Of a stretch of 17,402 nt of DNA, positions 7,617 through 15,092 are shown in pieces. Position 1 is the stretch's first letter. Each line of letters opens with the position of its first letter. The DNA comes from Bacteroidetes bacterium UBA6183 (GTDB lineage: Bacteria > Bacteroidota > Bacteroidia > UKL13-3). The notes beneath the pieces were generated by a model. It saw only the letters and a list, made by a program, of their open reading frames with translations. It had not been told where the DNA came from and made no database searches. The translations under genes and the position numbers were made by a program. The stretch lies in the NCBI GenBank assembly GCA_002422865.1, contig DITN01000019.1:1-17402 (forward strand), given 5' to 3'.

Positions 7617-8963
7617 CTAATAAACTCCTGTGTAGTTATGTGGTGTAATCTTTTTTAGCTCTGCTTTTATTTTGGCATTTACCTTTAGCTTATCAATAAA
7701 TGCATGCAAACTTTTTTGGTTGATTTTTGCGTTGGTACGCGTTAAATCTTTAAGTGCCTCATAAGGTTTAGGATAACCTTCTCTTCTTAGTACGGTTTGG
7801 ATAGCCTCGGCACAAACAGCCCAATTTTCTTCCAAATGGTTGTGTAAAGCTTTTTCGTTTAACAATAACTTACCTAAACCTTTTAGTATACTATTATATG
7901 CAATTAAAGTATGGGCCAATGGAACTCCGACATTACGTAAAACAGTTGAGTCTGTTAAATCTCTTTGCAAACGAGATATTGGGAGTTTGGCCGATAAATG
8001 CTCGAACAAAGCATTTGCTATACCTAAATTACCTTCCGCATTTTCAAAATCAATTGGGTTTACTTTGTGTGGCATGGCAGAAGAGCCCACTTCACCTTTT
8101 TTAAGCTGTTGCTTAAAATACTCCATAGAAATGTATTGCCAGAAATCGCGGCTCATGTCTAACAAAATAGTATTGATACGCTTGTATGCATCAAACATAG
8201 CTGCAAGGTTATCGTAGTGTTCTATTTGGGTAGTGTATTGACTGCGGGTTAAACCCAATCCATCCAAAAATTTATTACTGAAATCAACCCAATTTATTTT
8301 ACCATAAGCCACGTTATGTGCGTTAAAATTACCCGTTGCGCCACCAAACTTTGCACTATAAGGAATACTCTTTAATTGATCGATTTGTTTTTCTAAACGC
8401 TCCACAAACACCATTACTTCTTTACCTAGTTTGGTTGGTGATGCAGGCTGTCCGTGCGTATGCGCCAGCATTGGAATATTTTTCCAATCTTTAGCCAACG
8501 ATTTTAGTTTTTTCACCACTTCGCCCAAAGTAGGTAACATGGTTTGTACATTGGCATCCATTATACTTAAAGGAATGGCCGTATTGTTAATATCCTGTGA
8601 GGTTAGCCCAAAATGAATGAACTCACTAATATCATCCAAGCCCAATGCTTGCATTTTTTCCTTAATCAAGTATTCAACCGCCTTAACATCATGGTTTGTG
8701 GTTTTCTCTATTTCTTTAACACGCAAGGCATCTTGCTCAGTAAAATTGGTATATACTTCACGTAATGCTTGTTTATCGGCAACACTAATTTTACCTTTAA
8801 TTTGAGGTAATGGTAATTCGGCTAAAGCAATAAAATATTCAATTTCTACAAGTACGCGATACTGAATAAGTGCAAACTCACTGAAATATAAGCCTAACTG
8901 CTCGGTTTGTTTACGATATCTGCCATCAACAGGAGAAATGGCGGTAAGGGTTGAAAATTCCAT
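7617..8963 (-). CDS. purB: Adenylosuccinate lyase
   Basis: PurB catalyses two fumarate-releasing steps of purine synthesis: SAICAR to AICAR, and adenylosuccinate to AMP. The product has 448 residues, close to the 456 of the E. coli type. It starts with FSTLTAISPVDGRY, which is typical of this type. The catalytic-histidine region LAHTHGQPASPTKLG is at about 165-180, and the fumarate-lyase signature loop GSSAMPHKVNP is at about 290-300. The frame stays open upstream to a TTG at 8990, but the ATG at 8963 puts the conserved N-terminus at residue 2 and is chosen. All conserved blocks are intact, with no sign of decay. The DnaQ-like exonuclease gene follows 32 bp downstream. Confidence 0.97.
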   Translation of the reverse strand: MEFSTLTAISPVDGRYRKQTEQLGLYFSEFALIQYRVLVEIEYFIALAELPLPQIKGKISVADKQALREVYTNFTEQDALRVKEIEKTTNHDVKAVEYLIKEKMQALGLDDISEFIHFGLTSQDINNTAIPLSIMDANVQTMLPTLGEVVKKLKSLAKDWKNIPMLAHTHGQPASPTKLGKEVMVFVERLEKQIDQLKSIPYSAKFGGATGNFNAHNVAYGKINWVDFSNKFLDGLGLTRSQYTTQIEHYDNLAAMFDAYKRINTILLDMSRDFWQYISMEYFKQQLKKGEVGSSAMPHKVNPIDFENAEGNLGIANALFEHLSAKLPISRLQRDLTDSTVLRNVGVPLAHTLIAYNSILKGLGKLLLNEKALHNHLEENWAVCAEAIQTVLRREGYPKPYEALKDLTRTNAKINQKSLHAFIDKLKVNAKIKAELKKITPHNYTGVY

Positions 8964-8967
8964 GTTG

Positions 8968-8975
8968 CGAAAATA
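8968..8975 (-). promoter_or_regulatory. Candidate -7 box directly before purB
   Basis: On the minus strand TATTTTCG (8975-8968) is one base off TAnnTTTG and is followed by CAAC and the ATG at 8963. It mirrors the box before the WbqC-like gene. There is no TTG at a proper -33 distance, so this rests on one element and on the similarity of the two sites. Confidence 0.35.
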
Positions 8976-9153
8976 GGTTAACAAAACCAATTATGGGGTT
9001 TTAGTTTTTAACACATTACCGCCTACTTAATTGGCATAAGTTGCCACTCAACTAAAATTAGGGCCTGTTAACTTAATCGGTGTAGTCCTTATCAAAAAAC
9101 ATACTTACTTTGTGTCCTTTAAATCATCTTCGTACAATCAAAATCATAAATAC

Positions 9154-10923
9154 ATGAAACAATTTTTTAAATTTATGTTGGCCTCGGTATTCGGGGTAAT
9201 CATTTCTGTTTTTTTACTGTTCTTTTTGCTTGCTGCCATAATTGGCGGTATGGTATCATCAGCCCAAGATGACGAAAAGAAAACCATTGAAGCCAATAGT
9301 GTTTTAATGTTAAAACTAGATTATATGATTGCCGAACGCACCAGTAAAAATCCGTTTGAGCAGTTTAACTTCAATACTTTTGAAAGCAATAAAACCACCG
9401 GACTAAATGACATTTTAAAAGCGATTGAAGGCGCAAAAGAAAATGAAAACATTAAAGGTATTTATTTAAACCTGAGTGTTTCACCTAACGATTATGCAAC
9501 GCTTGAAGCCATACGCAATAAACTTATTGATTTTAAAACCAGCAAGAAATTTATTGTGGCATATGGCGAGCTTTTAGAAGAACATTCGTATTACTTGGCA
9601 AGTGTAGCAGATGATATTTATATAAACCCATCAGGAGAATTATTAATGGATGGATTCAGCAGCACAACACCATACTTAAAGGGATTATTTAATAAGCTTG
9701 GCGTTGAACCTCAGCTTATTCGTCATGGCAAGTTTAAGTCGGCCGGAGAACCTCTTATTGCCGACAAAATGAGTGATGCCAACCGCGAGCAAACGGAAGC
9801 ATACCTGGGTAGTATGTATGATAATTTTGTAAATGCTATTGCCAAATCACGCAAAAAAAATGCTGATGAAATAAAACAAATGATTAACGATTTGTCTATT
9901 CAAAGCCCTGAAGATGCTAAACGTTTGGGCATGATTACAGATGTATTATTTGAGGACCAAGTGCATGATGTTTTAATAAAAAAAGTTGGAGTAGATAAGT
10001 TTGATGATATCGAAATGGTTTCTGCATCTGTATTAGCGCATACTGTAAAAGGCGCACCATACAGTGTGAAAGAGAAAATTGCTGTGATTTATTGCGTAGG
10101 TGATATTGTAAGTGGCAAAGGAGATGGACAAACCATGGGGTCAACCACAATAGTTGAAAGCTTACGCAAAGCCAAAAACGATAGTAACATTAAAGCAGTT
10201 GTATTGCGTATTAACTCTCCAGGAGGAAGTGCAATGGCTAGCGATGTGATGTGGCGCGAAGTGGTATTGACAAAAAAAGTAAAACCGGTAATTGTATCTA
10301 TGGGTGCAACTGCTGCAAGTGGTGGTTACTATATTGCTGCTCCGGCTGACGTAATTGTTGCAGAACAAAATACCATTACAGGAAGTATTGGGGTATTTGC
10401 TTTGTTGGTAAATGCACAAAAATTAATCAAAGACAAATTAGGTGTAAACATGGAAACGGTAAAGTTTGGTCAGTATGCTGATATGGGAACAGCCAATCGC
10501 CCGCTAACAATAGCAGAGCAAGCTATTCTTCAAAAATACATCGACAGAATCTATCATGATTTTATAACCAAAGTAGCAGAGGGTCGCAAGCTAACCACAG
10601 AGCAAGTGGATAGCATTGCACAAGGACGTGTTTGGAGTGGAACAGATGCAAAAAAAATAGGCTTAGTTGATGAGTTTGGAGGGTTAGATAAAGCCCTTGA
10701 AATTGCAGCAAAAAGAGCAAACTTAACTGAATACAGGCTATCTCAGTTCCCAGAACAAAAAGAACCCTTCGAACAATTTATGGAAAGTCTTGGCGAGGAG
10801 GCTTCAACATATATGGCTAAGCAAAAATTTGGCGAACACTATGAGTGGTATAGCCAAATATCTAAACTACTCAAATACGAAGGCATGCAAATGCGAATGC
10901 CAACTACCATAGAAATAAATTAA
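9154..10923 (+). CDS. sppA: Signal peptide peptidase SppA, 67K type
   Basis: SppA is an inner-membrane serine protease with its active site on the periplasmic side that degrades signal peptides left after secretion. The 589-residue product has an N-terminal membrane anchor (about 8-33) and two S49 peptidase domains (about 100-255 and 325-490), as in the long E. coli type. The Ser/Lys dyad is visible: S389 in GATAASGGYY in the second domain and K195 in GKFKSAGEP in the first. INSPGGSAMASD at about 352-363 is another family hallmark. A GTG at 9112 would add 14 polar residues before the anchor; the ATG at 9154 (MKQFFKFML) is preferred. The 190 bp between the purB and sppA starts contain only a poor -7 match (TTACTTTG, 9105-9112). 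Confidence 0.95.
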   Translation: MKQFFKFMLASVFGVIISVFLLFFLLAAIIGGMVSSAQDDEKKTIEANSVLMLKLDYMIAERTSKNPFEQFNFNTFESNKTTGLNDILKAIEGAKENENIKGIYLNLSVSPNDYATLEAIRNKLIDFKTSKKFIVAYGELLEEHSYYLASVADDIYINPSGELLMDGFSSTTPYLKGLFNKLGVEPQLIRHGKFKSAGEPLIADKMSDANREQTEAYLGSMYDNFVNAIAKSRKKNADEIKQMINDLSIQSPEDAKRLGMITDVLFEDQVHDVLIKKVGVDKFDDIEMVSASVLAHTVKGAPYSVKEKIAVIYCVGDIVSGKGDGQTMGSTTIVESLRKAKNDSNIKAVVLRINSPGGSAMASDVMWREVVLTKKVKPVIVSMGATAASGGYYIAAPADVIVAEQNTITGSIGVFALLVNAQKLIKDKLGVNMETVKFGQYADMGTANRPLTIAEQAILQKYIDRIYHDFITKVAEGRKLTTEQVDSIAQGRVWSGTDAKKIGLVDEFGGLDKALEIAAKRANLTEYRLSQFPEQKEPFEQFMESLGEEASTYMAKQKFGEHYEWYSQISKLLKYEGMQMRMPTTIEIN

Positions 10924-10930
10924 TGAGATA

Positions 10931-10967
10931 AACGCCCAACCCAGAAAAGTTGGGCGTTGTTTTTTTA
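10931..10967 (+). terminator. Terminator of sppA
   Basis: AACGCCCAAC (10931-10940) pairs perfectly with GTTGGGCGTT (10949-10958) around an 8-nt loop and is followed by G and a run of seven T. It starts 7 bp after the sppA stop codon. Confidence 0.9.
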
Positions 10968-11013
10968 ATTAATATTTCCGAATTTTACGCTGTAAACCAA
11001 AACCCCATTTCTA

Positions 11014-11373
11014 ATGAGAGTAACAAACTGCCTAACCTGCAATTCGGAACTACGTGGACGGTCGGATAAAAAATTTTGTGATGACCAATGCAGAACAACT
11101 TACAATAACCAACAAAACATAGAGCCTGTTTTTGTAAAGGAAATTACAGCTGCCATTAAAAAGAATAGAAAAATAATGGAAGCTTTAATTCCAGAGGATA
11201 CTGGCAAAATAAAGGTATCTCAACAAAAGTTATTGGCTAAGGGATTTAACTTCGCCTATCACACGCATACCTACACAACCAAAGTTGGATCGAATTATGT
11301 GTTTTGTTACGAGTATGGTTATTTAAAAATAGAAAACGACAATTACATGCTGGTAAAAAGAACCACCGATTAA
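11014..11373 (+). CDS. Small zinc-ribbon-like protein of unknown function
   Basis: The 119-residue product starts with a probable zinc knuckle: C6 and C9 (CLTC) and C22 and C26 (CDDQC), in the setting GRSDKKFCDDQCRTTYNN. This resembles a widespread conserved hypothetical family of Bacteroidota. The middle (about 38-60, KEITAAIKKNRKIMEAL) is likely helical and basic; the rest (about 68-115) alternates hydrophobic and polar residues and is rich in Tyr, with no motif I can name. No signal peptide or membrane segment is present. It lies after the sppA terminator and so needs its own promoter, but I find no good TAnnTTTG in the 46 bp between. Its stop codon overlaps that of the convergent methyltransferase gene in the tetramer TTAA. 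Nucleic-acid binding is possible but unproven. Confidence 0.8.
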   Translation: MRVTNCLTCNSELRGRSDKKFCDDQCRTTYNNQQNIEPVFVKEITAAIKKNRKIMEALIPEDTGKIKVSQQKLLAKGFNFAYHTHTYTTKVGSNYVFCYEYGYLKIENDNYMLVKRTTD

Positions 11374-12575
11374 TGTTTTTTACAGTGCCAAAACAACTTG
11401 TTTTTAGCTGCATCTTGGGTGAAAAATAAATAATCGCCTCCACCATCTTCAATTGTAAATGTCTTTCTGATATCCTCTACAGAGCTCACGAAATTACGTG
11501 CAGAAATGTTAGCTTTAGTTAATTGGCATTGTTTTAGATATTGTTTTACTCCTGCCTTATTAAAAGTGTCGTGGTGAATCACTTGAAAACATCTACCAAA
11601 ATATGCATGAACAAAATCGCCTGTAGCATAATGACTATTTTTTGCTACTAAATTTAAACCACAATGCTTCGCATAATCACCACTCAATCCTGCTTTTATA
11701 AGCATGTTTGATGGCTCGTAAAAAAACTGATTATTTAAGTTGCTTACTCGTATTTGCTCATTATTGTTTAGCGAAAATTCAAACTCTACTTCACCATGCT
11801 CATTAACCTGTACTGCTTCAATATTAGTACTATCAGTTTTTGATTGGTTGTTCATAAGTACCAATACTTCTTTCACTTCATTTTTTAGCCCAACAACAAA
11901 TACTTTTTTAATATAACCGAATGTTTTTAACAGATACGCAATATCAACCATAGGTGATAATTTGAGTAACACCTCACTTCCTTGGTGAATTATCGGGGGA
12001 ACAATTTCCAATACATTTGGAGCAGCATCTATTAACGAAAATGTTTTAGTTGAACCGGAAGGCCGTCTATCAGCATCAATATAAAAAACATTTACTTTCA
12101 GCTTGTTATCGCTTAAAAAGGTTTCGGCAGTGGCATCAACCCTCTTAATATTGTTCCGGTTTAACTGATTAAAGTTATGCATAACAATTGTATTTAACGC
12201 TTCATCTGAATCAACTCCTATAACTTGTTTAAAGTTAGCCGCAAATGCTACATCATCCACGCCAAGACCGGCACTTAAATCAACCAATATTTCACCACAA
12301 ACTAAAGATGCCTTATATTTAGCTAAAGGCAAAGAACTACATTGCTCCAAACTTTTTTTGGTAAAAAAACACCCCTTAGAAAACCATTCCGGCAACTTTT
12401 TTTTCGCTTTATCAATTACTTCTAATTGCTCTGCTACAAAAGGTGTACAAGGTCCATATCGCTTCTTTAAAAACAAAATCAATTGCGTTCTGTTGTAGCT
12501 TTTTGTATACTCATTCAACATTTCAATGTTTAAATCTTGCATACATTGAGCAATATTTACATAACTTTGTAGCAT
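11370..12575 (-). CDS. PG_1098/THUMP-like class I methyltransferase family protein
   Basis: The 401-residue product belongs, by pattern, to a Bacteroidota family with a Rossmann methyltransferase core and a THUMP-like C-terminal domain; an RNA-modifying role is suspected but not shown. The SAM-binding motif I is VDLSAGLGVD at 98-107, followed by the acidic end of strand 2 (VIGVDSDE, 118-125). A motif FYIDADRR at 164-171 sits where relatives, as I recall, carry DPARR, and LLKLSPMVDI is at 203-212. The C-terminal region (about 285-401) has AGLSGDYAKHCGLNLV, then ISARNFVSS and DGGGDYLFFT, typical of the THUMP-like part. The first ATG (12575) is used; M12, M19 or M20 are also possible, since homologues tend to start shorter. 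Its start lies 12 bp from the start of the divergent small lipoprotein gene. Confidence 0.82.
   Translation of the reverse strand: MLQSYVNIAQCMQDLNIEMLNEYTKSYNRTQLILFLKKRYGPCTPFVAEQLEVIDKAKKKLPEWFSKGCFFTKKSLEQCSSLPLAKYKASLVCGEILVDLSAGLGVDDVAFAANFKQVIGVDSDEALNTIVMHNFNQLNRNNIKRVDATAETFLSDNKLKVNVFYIDADRRPSGSTKTFSLIDAAPNVLEIVPPIIHQGSEVLLKLSPMVDIAYLLKTFGYIKKVFVVGLKNEVKEVLVLMNNQSKTDSTNIEAVQVNEHGEVEFEFSLNNNEQIRVSNLNNQFFYEPSNMLIKAGLSGDYAKHCGLNLVAKNSHYATGDFVHAYFGRCFQVIHHDTFNKAGVKQYLKQCQLTKANISARNFVSSVEDIRKTFTIEDGGGDYLFFTQDAAKNKLFWHCKKH
12537..12569 (+). promoter_or_regulatory. Promoter of the 36-residue lipoprotein gene
   Basis: TTG (12537-12539), a 22-nt spacer and TAACTTTG (12562-12569) match the Bacteroidota consensus. 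Transcription would start near 12574, about 14 nt before the ATG at 12588. The promoter lies over the first codons of the divergent methyltransferase gene. Confidence 0.6.
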
Positions 12576-12587
12576 TCTATATTTTAT

Positions 12588-12698
12588 ATGAAAAAAGTAA
12601 TTTTAATTGCAGCTCTTGCCTTAGTCTCAATTAGCTTAACATCTTGTAAAGGTTCTTGCCCCAAATTTAGTATTGATTGGGTAAGCTTTTTCAACTAA
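12588..12698 (+). CDS. 36-residue small lipoprotein
   Basis: A short frame (ATG 12588, stop TAA 12696-12698) encodes MKK followed by a hydrophobic stretch (VILIAALALVSISL) and a lipobox LTSC with the cysteine at residue 20: a textbook lipoprotein signal peptide for signal peptidase II. The mature part would be only 17 residues (C20 to N36: CKGSCPKF, then IDWVSFF), with a second cysteine at 24. A consensus promoter lies just upstream, and the stop overlaps that of the convergent OsmC-like gene by 4 bp, so the frame fills the gap exactly. Very short lipoproteins with a CP-containing tail do occur in Bacteroidota, but no function is known to me. The signal peptide, promoter and gap fit make it likely real. 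Confidence 0.72.
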   Translation: MKKVILIAALALVSISLTSCKGSCPKFSIDWVSFFN

Positions 12699-13096
12699 AC
12701 GTAGTTAAATACAACATGCTGCTTTAAATCTTGGTTTAACGAAAGTGCAACCGGACAGTTTATTGCAGCGTGTTCTAACTCCGCTTTGTGCGCTATTACA
12801 GCTTGTGGCAGGTAAAACAAGAGGGCAATTTGGGCCACTTTTCGTGGACTAATTGTCATTTTTTTGGTTACTTCAATTTTGGTTCCGGTTAAATCAACCC
12901 CAAGCTTTTCGGCTTCAATGCCCATAATGGTCATCATGCACTGTGCTAATGACGTGGCTAACAAGTCGGTTGGAGAAAATGCCTCTCCTCTCCCGTGATT
13001 ATCTAACGGAGCATCCGTAATAATTTGATTTTGGCTTGCGCTATGTATAGCTTGGGTACGCAATCCTCCTAAATAAATAACCTCAGAAGTAATCAT
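12695..13096 (-). CDS. OsmC family protein
   Basis: The 133-residue product has the OsmC/Ohr fold pattern, a family of thiol-dependent peroxidases that reduce organic hydroperoxides in the cytoplasm. The two conserved cysteines are present: C53 in SLAQCMMTIMG and C114 in AAINCPVALSL. SPTDLLATSLAQC at 41-53 is the classic block before the first cysteine. Sequence alone does not decide between OsmC, Ohr and the less studied YhfA-like group; the short N-terminus and ASQNQIITDAP fit a general OsmC-family label. Its promoter overlaps that of the divergent exported-protein gene. Confidence 0.9.
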   Translation of the reverse strand: MITSEVIYLGGLRTQAIHSASQNQIITDAPLDNHGRGEAFSPTDLLATSLAQCMMTIMGIEAEKLGVDLTGTKIEVTKKMTISPRKVAQIALLFYLPQAVIAHKAELEHAAINCPVALSLNQDLKQHVVFNYV

Positions 13097-13104
13097 ATTT
13101 TTTA

Positions 13105-13112
13105 TATTTTTG
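13105..13112 (+). promoter_or_regulatory. -7 box of the exported-protein/lipA operon
   Basis: TATTTTTG fits TAnnTTTG and lies 13 bp before the ATG at 13126, leaving a leader of about 9-15 nt. No TTG at 17-23 nt upstream is seen; that region is the start of the OsmC coding sequence. Confidence 0.5.
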
Positions 13113-13118
13113 AATTTT

Positions 13119-13148
13119 CAAATATATGCGCATGCGTGTTGTTGCCAA
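13119..13148 (-). promoter_or_regulatory. Promoter of the OsmC-family gene
   Basis: On the minus strand TTG (13148-13146), a 19-nt spacer and TATATTTG (13126-13119) match the consensus. The upstream half lies inside the coding sequence of the divergent gene, and its -7 box touches that gene's first ATG. Confidence 0.6.
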
Positions 13149-13893
13149 ATTATGTAGTTTAGTTTTTGTGTTCACAGCCCTTACAGCAGTGGCACAAAAC
13201 GATTTAATTACTGAGCCAACCTTGCTTTATAGAAAGCGTATACAATATGGGGCAAACCTAAACAGTGCCACTTTAGGTGGTTTAAATTTTAAATACCAAT
13301 GGCAAAAAACTGCTCTTCTTAAAAACGGATTTGACCTTGAATTGGCACGCATTCGTCACCCTAAAGAAGAACGTGTTTACGGACAATCAGACAACCCCAA
13401 ACAATACACCCCGGGGCGCATTAACATGGCATTTTTCCTACGAACTGGTTATGGTCAAAATGTGTTTATCACCACACGAGATTATAAAAATGCGGTATCG
13501 TTGCACTACAATTACTCATTTGGTGTAACAACCGCATTGTTAAAACCCATTTATATAGATGTGTTTAAACTGTCGCAAGACCCATTTGGACAAGATTATA
13601 TTGCTACAGAAAAATACGACCCCGTGAACACCCACACCACCCCTTATACAATATACGGCAATGCAACTTTTACACGTGGGTTTAATGAAATGACTGCTCG
13701 TGTTGGCGGGCATTTCAAAAACAGCTTATCGGTTGAATGGGGCGAATACCCCGATGCATTTAATAGTTTAGAGGCCGGATTTTGTGTTGATGTATTTGCA
13801 CAACCACTACCCTTAATGGCTGATGAATTAGCAAAGAATAAACAACTATACTTTACTTTATTTTTAGGATTTACTTTCGGACAGAATAGATAA
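13126..13893 (+). CDS. Exported beta-barrel-like protein upstream of lipA
   Basis: The 255-residue product has a signal peptide (about 1-23, cleavage after AVA). The rest consists of alternating short beta-like stretches with many aromatic residues and Gly, ending in QLYFTLFLGFTFGQNR, like a small outer-membrane barrel strand with a terminal aromatic region. Conserved-looking blocks are LARIRHPKEERVYG, NMAFFLRTGYGQNVF, PIYIDVFKLSQDPFGQ and EKYDPVNTH. I know similar uncharacterised proteins next to lipA in other Bacteroidota, from memory only. The stop is 1 bp before the lipA start, so the two are cotranscribed and probably translationally coupled. Either ATG (13126 or 13132) could be the start. 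No function is assigned. Confidence 0.82.
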   Translation: MRMRVVAKLCSLVFVFTALTAVAQNDLITEPTLLYRKRIQYGANLNSATLGGLNFKYQWQKTALLKNGFDLELARIRHPKEERVYGQSDNPKQYTPGRINMAFFLRTGYGQNVFITTRDYKNAVSLHYNYSFGVTTALLKPIYIDVFKLSQDPFGQDYIATEKYDPVNTHTTPYTIYGNATFTRGFNEMTARVGGHFKNSLSVEWGEYPDAFNSLEAGFCVDVFAQPLPLMADELAKNKQLYFTLFLGFTFGQNR

Positions 13894-13894
13894 C

Positions 13895-14764
13895 ATGATA
13901 GAATTACCAACTTTAGCAGAAGAACGTATAAAAAAACCATCTTGGTTAAAAGTTAAATTACCTACAGGCGAGAACTACCGTAACGTACGTAAGATTGTTG
14001 ATGAGTACAAGTTACACACCATTTGCGAAAGCGGAAGTTGCCCAAATATGGGCGAGTGTTGGGGGGCAGGCACCGCAACCTTTATGATTTTGGGTAATGT
14101 TTGTACACGTAGCTGTAGTTTCTGCGCAGTAGCTACAGGTCGTGCACAAGAATACGATTTATCAGAACCCATGCGTGTTGCCGAAGCCATAAAATTAATG
14201 GGTGTTAAACATGCCGTGCTTACCTCTGTAAATCGTGATGAACTAAAAGATAAAGGTGCAAAAGTTTGGGCTGATACCATTAGGTTGGTTAAGGAATTAA
14301 ATCCGGGTACAACAATAGAAACGCTTATTCCAGACTTTTTATCTAAATGGGACTTATTGTACCAGGTAATTGATGAAAAACCGGAAGTTGTTTCTCACAA
14401 CATGGAAACAGTAAAAAGGCTTTACCGTAAAGTACGCCCGCAAGCAAAATATGAGCGTAGTTTAGAACAAATTTTGAAAACTAAAGAACGCGGCCGTAGA
14501 ACCAAATCAGGTGTTATGCTTGGATTAGGTGAAACCAAAGACGAGGTACTTGAAGTATTGCAAGACTTAAAAGATTGGGGTTGTGATGTGGTGACTTTAG
14601 GTCAGTACCTACAACCAACCAAAATGCACTTAAATGTTGAGCGTTTTGTAACTCCTGAGGAATTTGATTTTTACAAAGAGCAAGGATTAAAAATAGGACT
14701 TAAATATGTGGAATCCGGGGCATTGGTGCGTTCTTCATACCATGCAGAAAAACACGTGTTTTAA
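13895..14764 (+). CDS. lipA: Lipoyl synthase
   Basis: LipA is a radical SAM enzyme that inserts two sulfur atoms into protein-bound octanoyl groups to make the lipoyl cofactor of 2-oxoacid dehydrogenases and the glycine cleavage system. Both iron-sulfur sites are visible: the auxiliary cluster cysteines C44, C49 and C55 (CESGSCPNMGEC) and the radical SAM cluster C70, C74 and C77 (CTRSCSFC). The C-terminal RSSYHAE at 279-285 supplies the serine ligand of the auxiliary cluster. At 289 residues it has normal length. It starts 1 bp after the stop of the exported-protein gene and is followed by a very strong terminator. No lipB is in the window. Confidence 0.97.
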   Translation: MIELPTLAEERIKKPSWLKVKLPTGENYRNVRKIVDEYKLHTICESGSCPNMGECWGAGTATFMILGNVCTRSCSFCAVATGRAQEYDLSEPMRVAEAIKLMGVKHAVLTSVNRDELKDKGAKVWADTIRLVKELNPGTTIETLIPDFLSKWDLLYQVIDEKPEVVSHNMETVKRLYRKVRPQAKYERSLEQILKTKERGRRTKSGVMLGLGETKDEVLEVLQDLKDWGCDVVTLGQYLQPTKMHLNVERFVTPEEFDFYKEQGLKIGLKYVESGALVRSSYHAEKHVF

Positions 14765-14784
14765 TTTACCGAAATTCAATATCG

Positions 14785-14823
14785 AAAAAGCGCCCCGAAA
14801 CTAGTTTCGGGGCGCTTTTTTTT
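14785..14823. terminator. Strong bidirectional terminator after lipA
   Basis: AAAAAGCGCCCCGAAA (14785-14800) pairs perfectly over 16 bp with TTTCGGGGCGCTTTTT (14805-14820) around CTAG, and the T run continues to 14823. The A run on the left gives a T run on the other strand, so leftward transcripts could also end here. Confidence 0.93.
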
Positions 14824-15092
14824 CGTGTCAAAAAACCGTCACGACTTAATAAACACCATACACAAAACACAACAATTACGTTTTACTTATAATTCTTACT
14901 TACATATTTTACTTGACATTTCTGTGACTGACATCAAACTAAAGCAGAAAATAGTGGCAAGCATTTTGACTGTTAATAAGGAAATTATGTAGGGCATGCA
15001 ACACATTTTCAAGTTGAGCGCTCTTACATAACACAAACCATCATGTTTGTGATTCAATTGCCTTTTCATACAGGTTAGGGTTTATAAGGACA
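14824..15092. other. Gene-free stretch, possible small RNA region
   Basis: These AT-rich bases between two terminators contain no reading frame above about 11 codons in the frames I checked by eye. Visible structures are the palindrome GAGCGCTC (15016-15023) and an inverted repeat at 15032-15051. No full TTG/TAnnTTTG promoter is found; the nearest are TACGTTTT (14877-14884) and CATGTTTG (15042-15049), each one base off in the -7 box and without a well-placed TTG. The next terminator at 15093 implies that some rightward transcript passes through. Confidence 0.3.
15032..15051. repeat. Short inverted repeat
   Basis: CACAAAC (15032-15038) and GTTTGTG (15045-15051) form a 7-bp stem with a 6-nt loop, about 40 bp before the orphan terminator. 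It could be an operator or a stem of a small RNA. Confidence 0.4.

Noticed and set aside
8964..8990. TTG-initiated 9-residue extension of PurB.
   Set aside because: The conserved PurB N-terminus begins right after the ATG at 8963, and the extension covers the candidate -7 box.
9036..9050. Inverted repeat TGGCA/TGCCA before sppA as an operator.
   Set aside because: Only 5 bp per arm; expected by chance in a gap of this size.
9112..9153. GTG-initiated 14-residue extension of SppA.
   Set aside because: It would place polar residues before the membrane anchor; the ATG at 9154 gives the normal N-terminus, and the GTG overlaps the only candidate -7 region.
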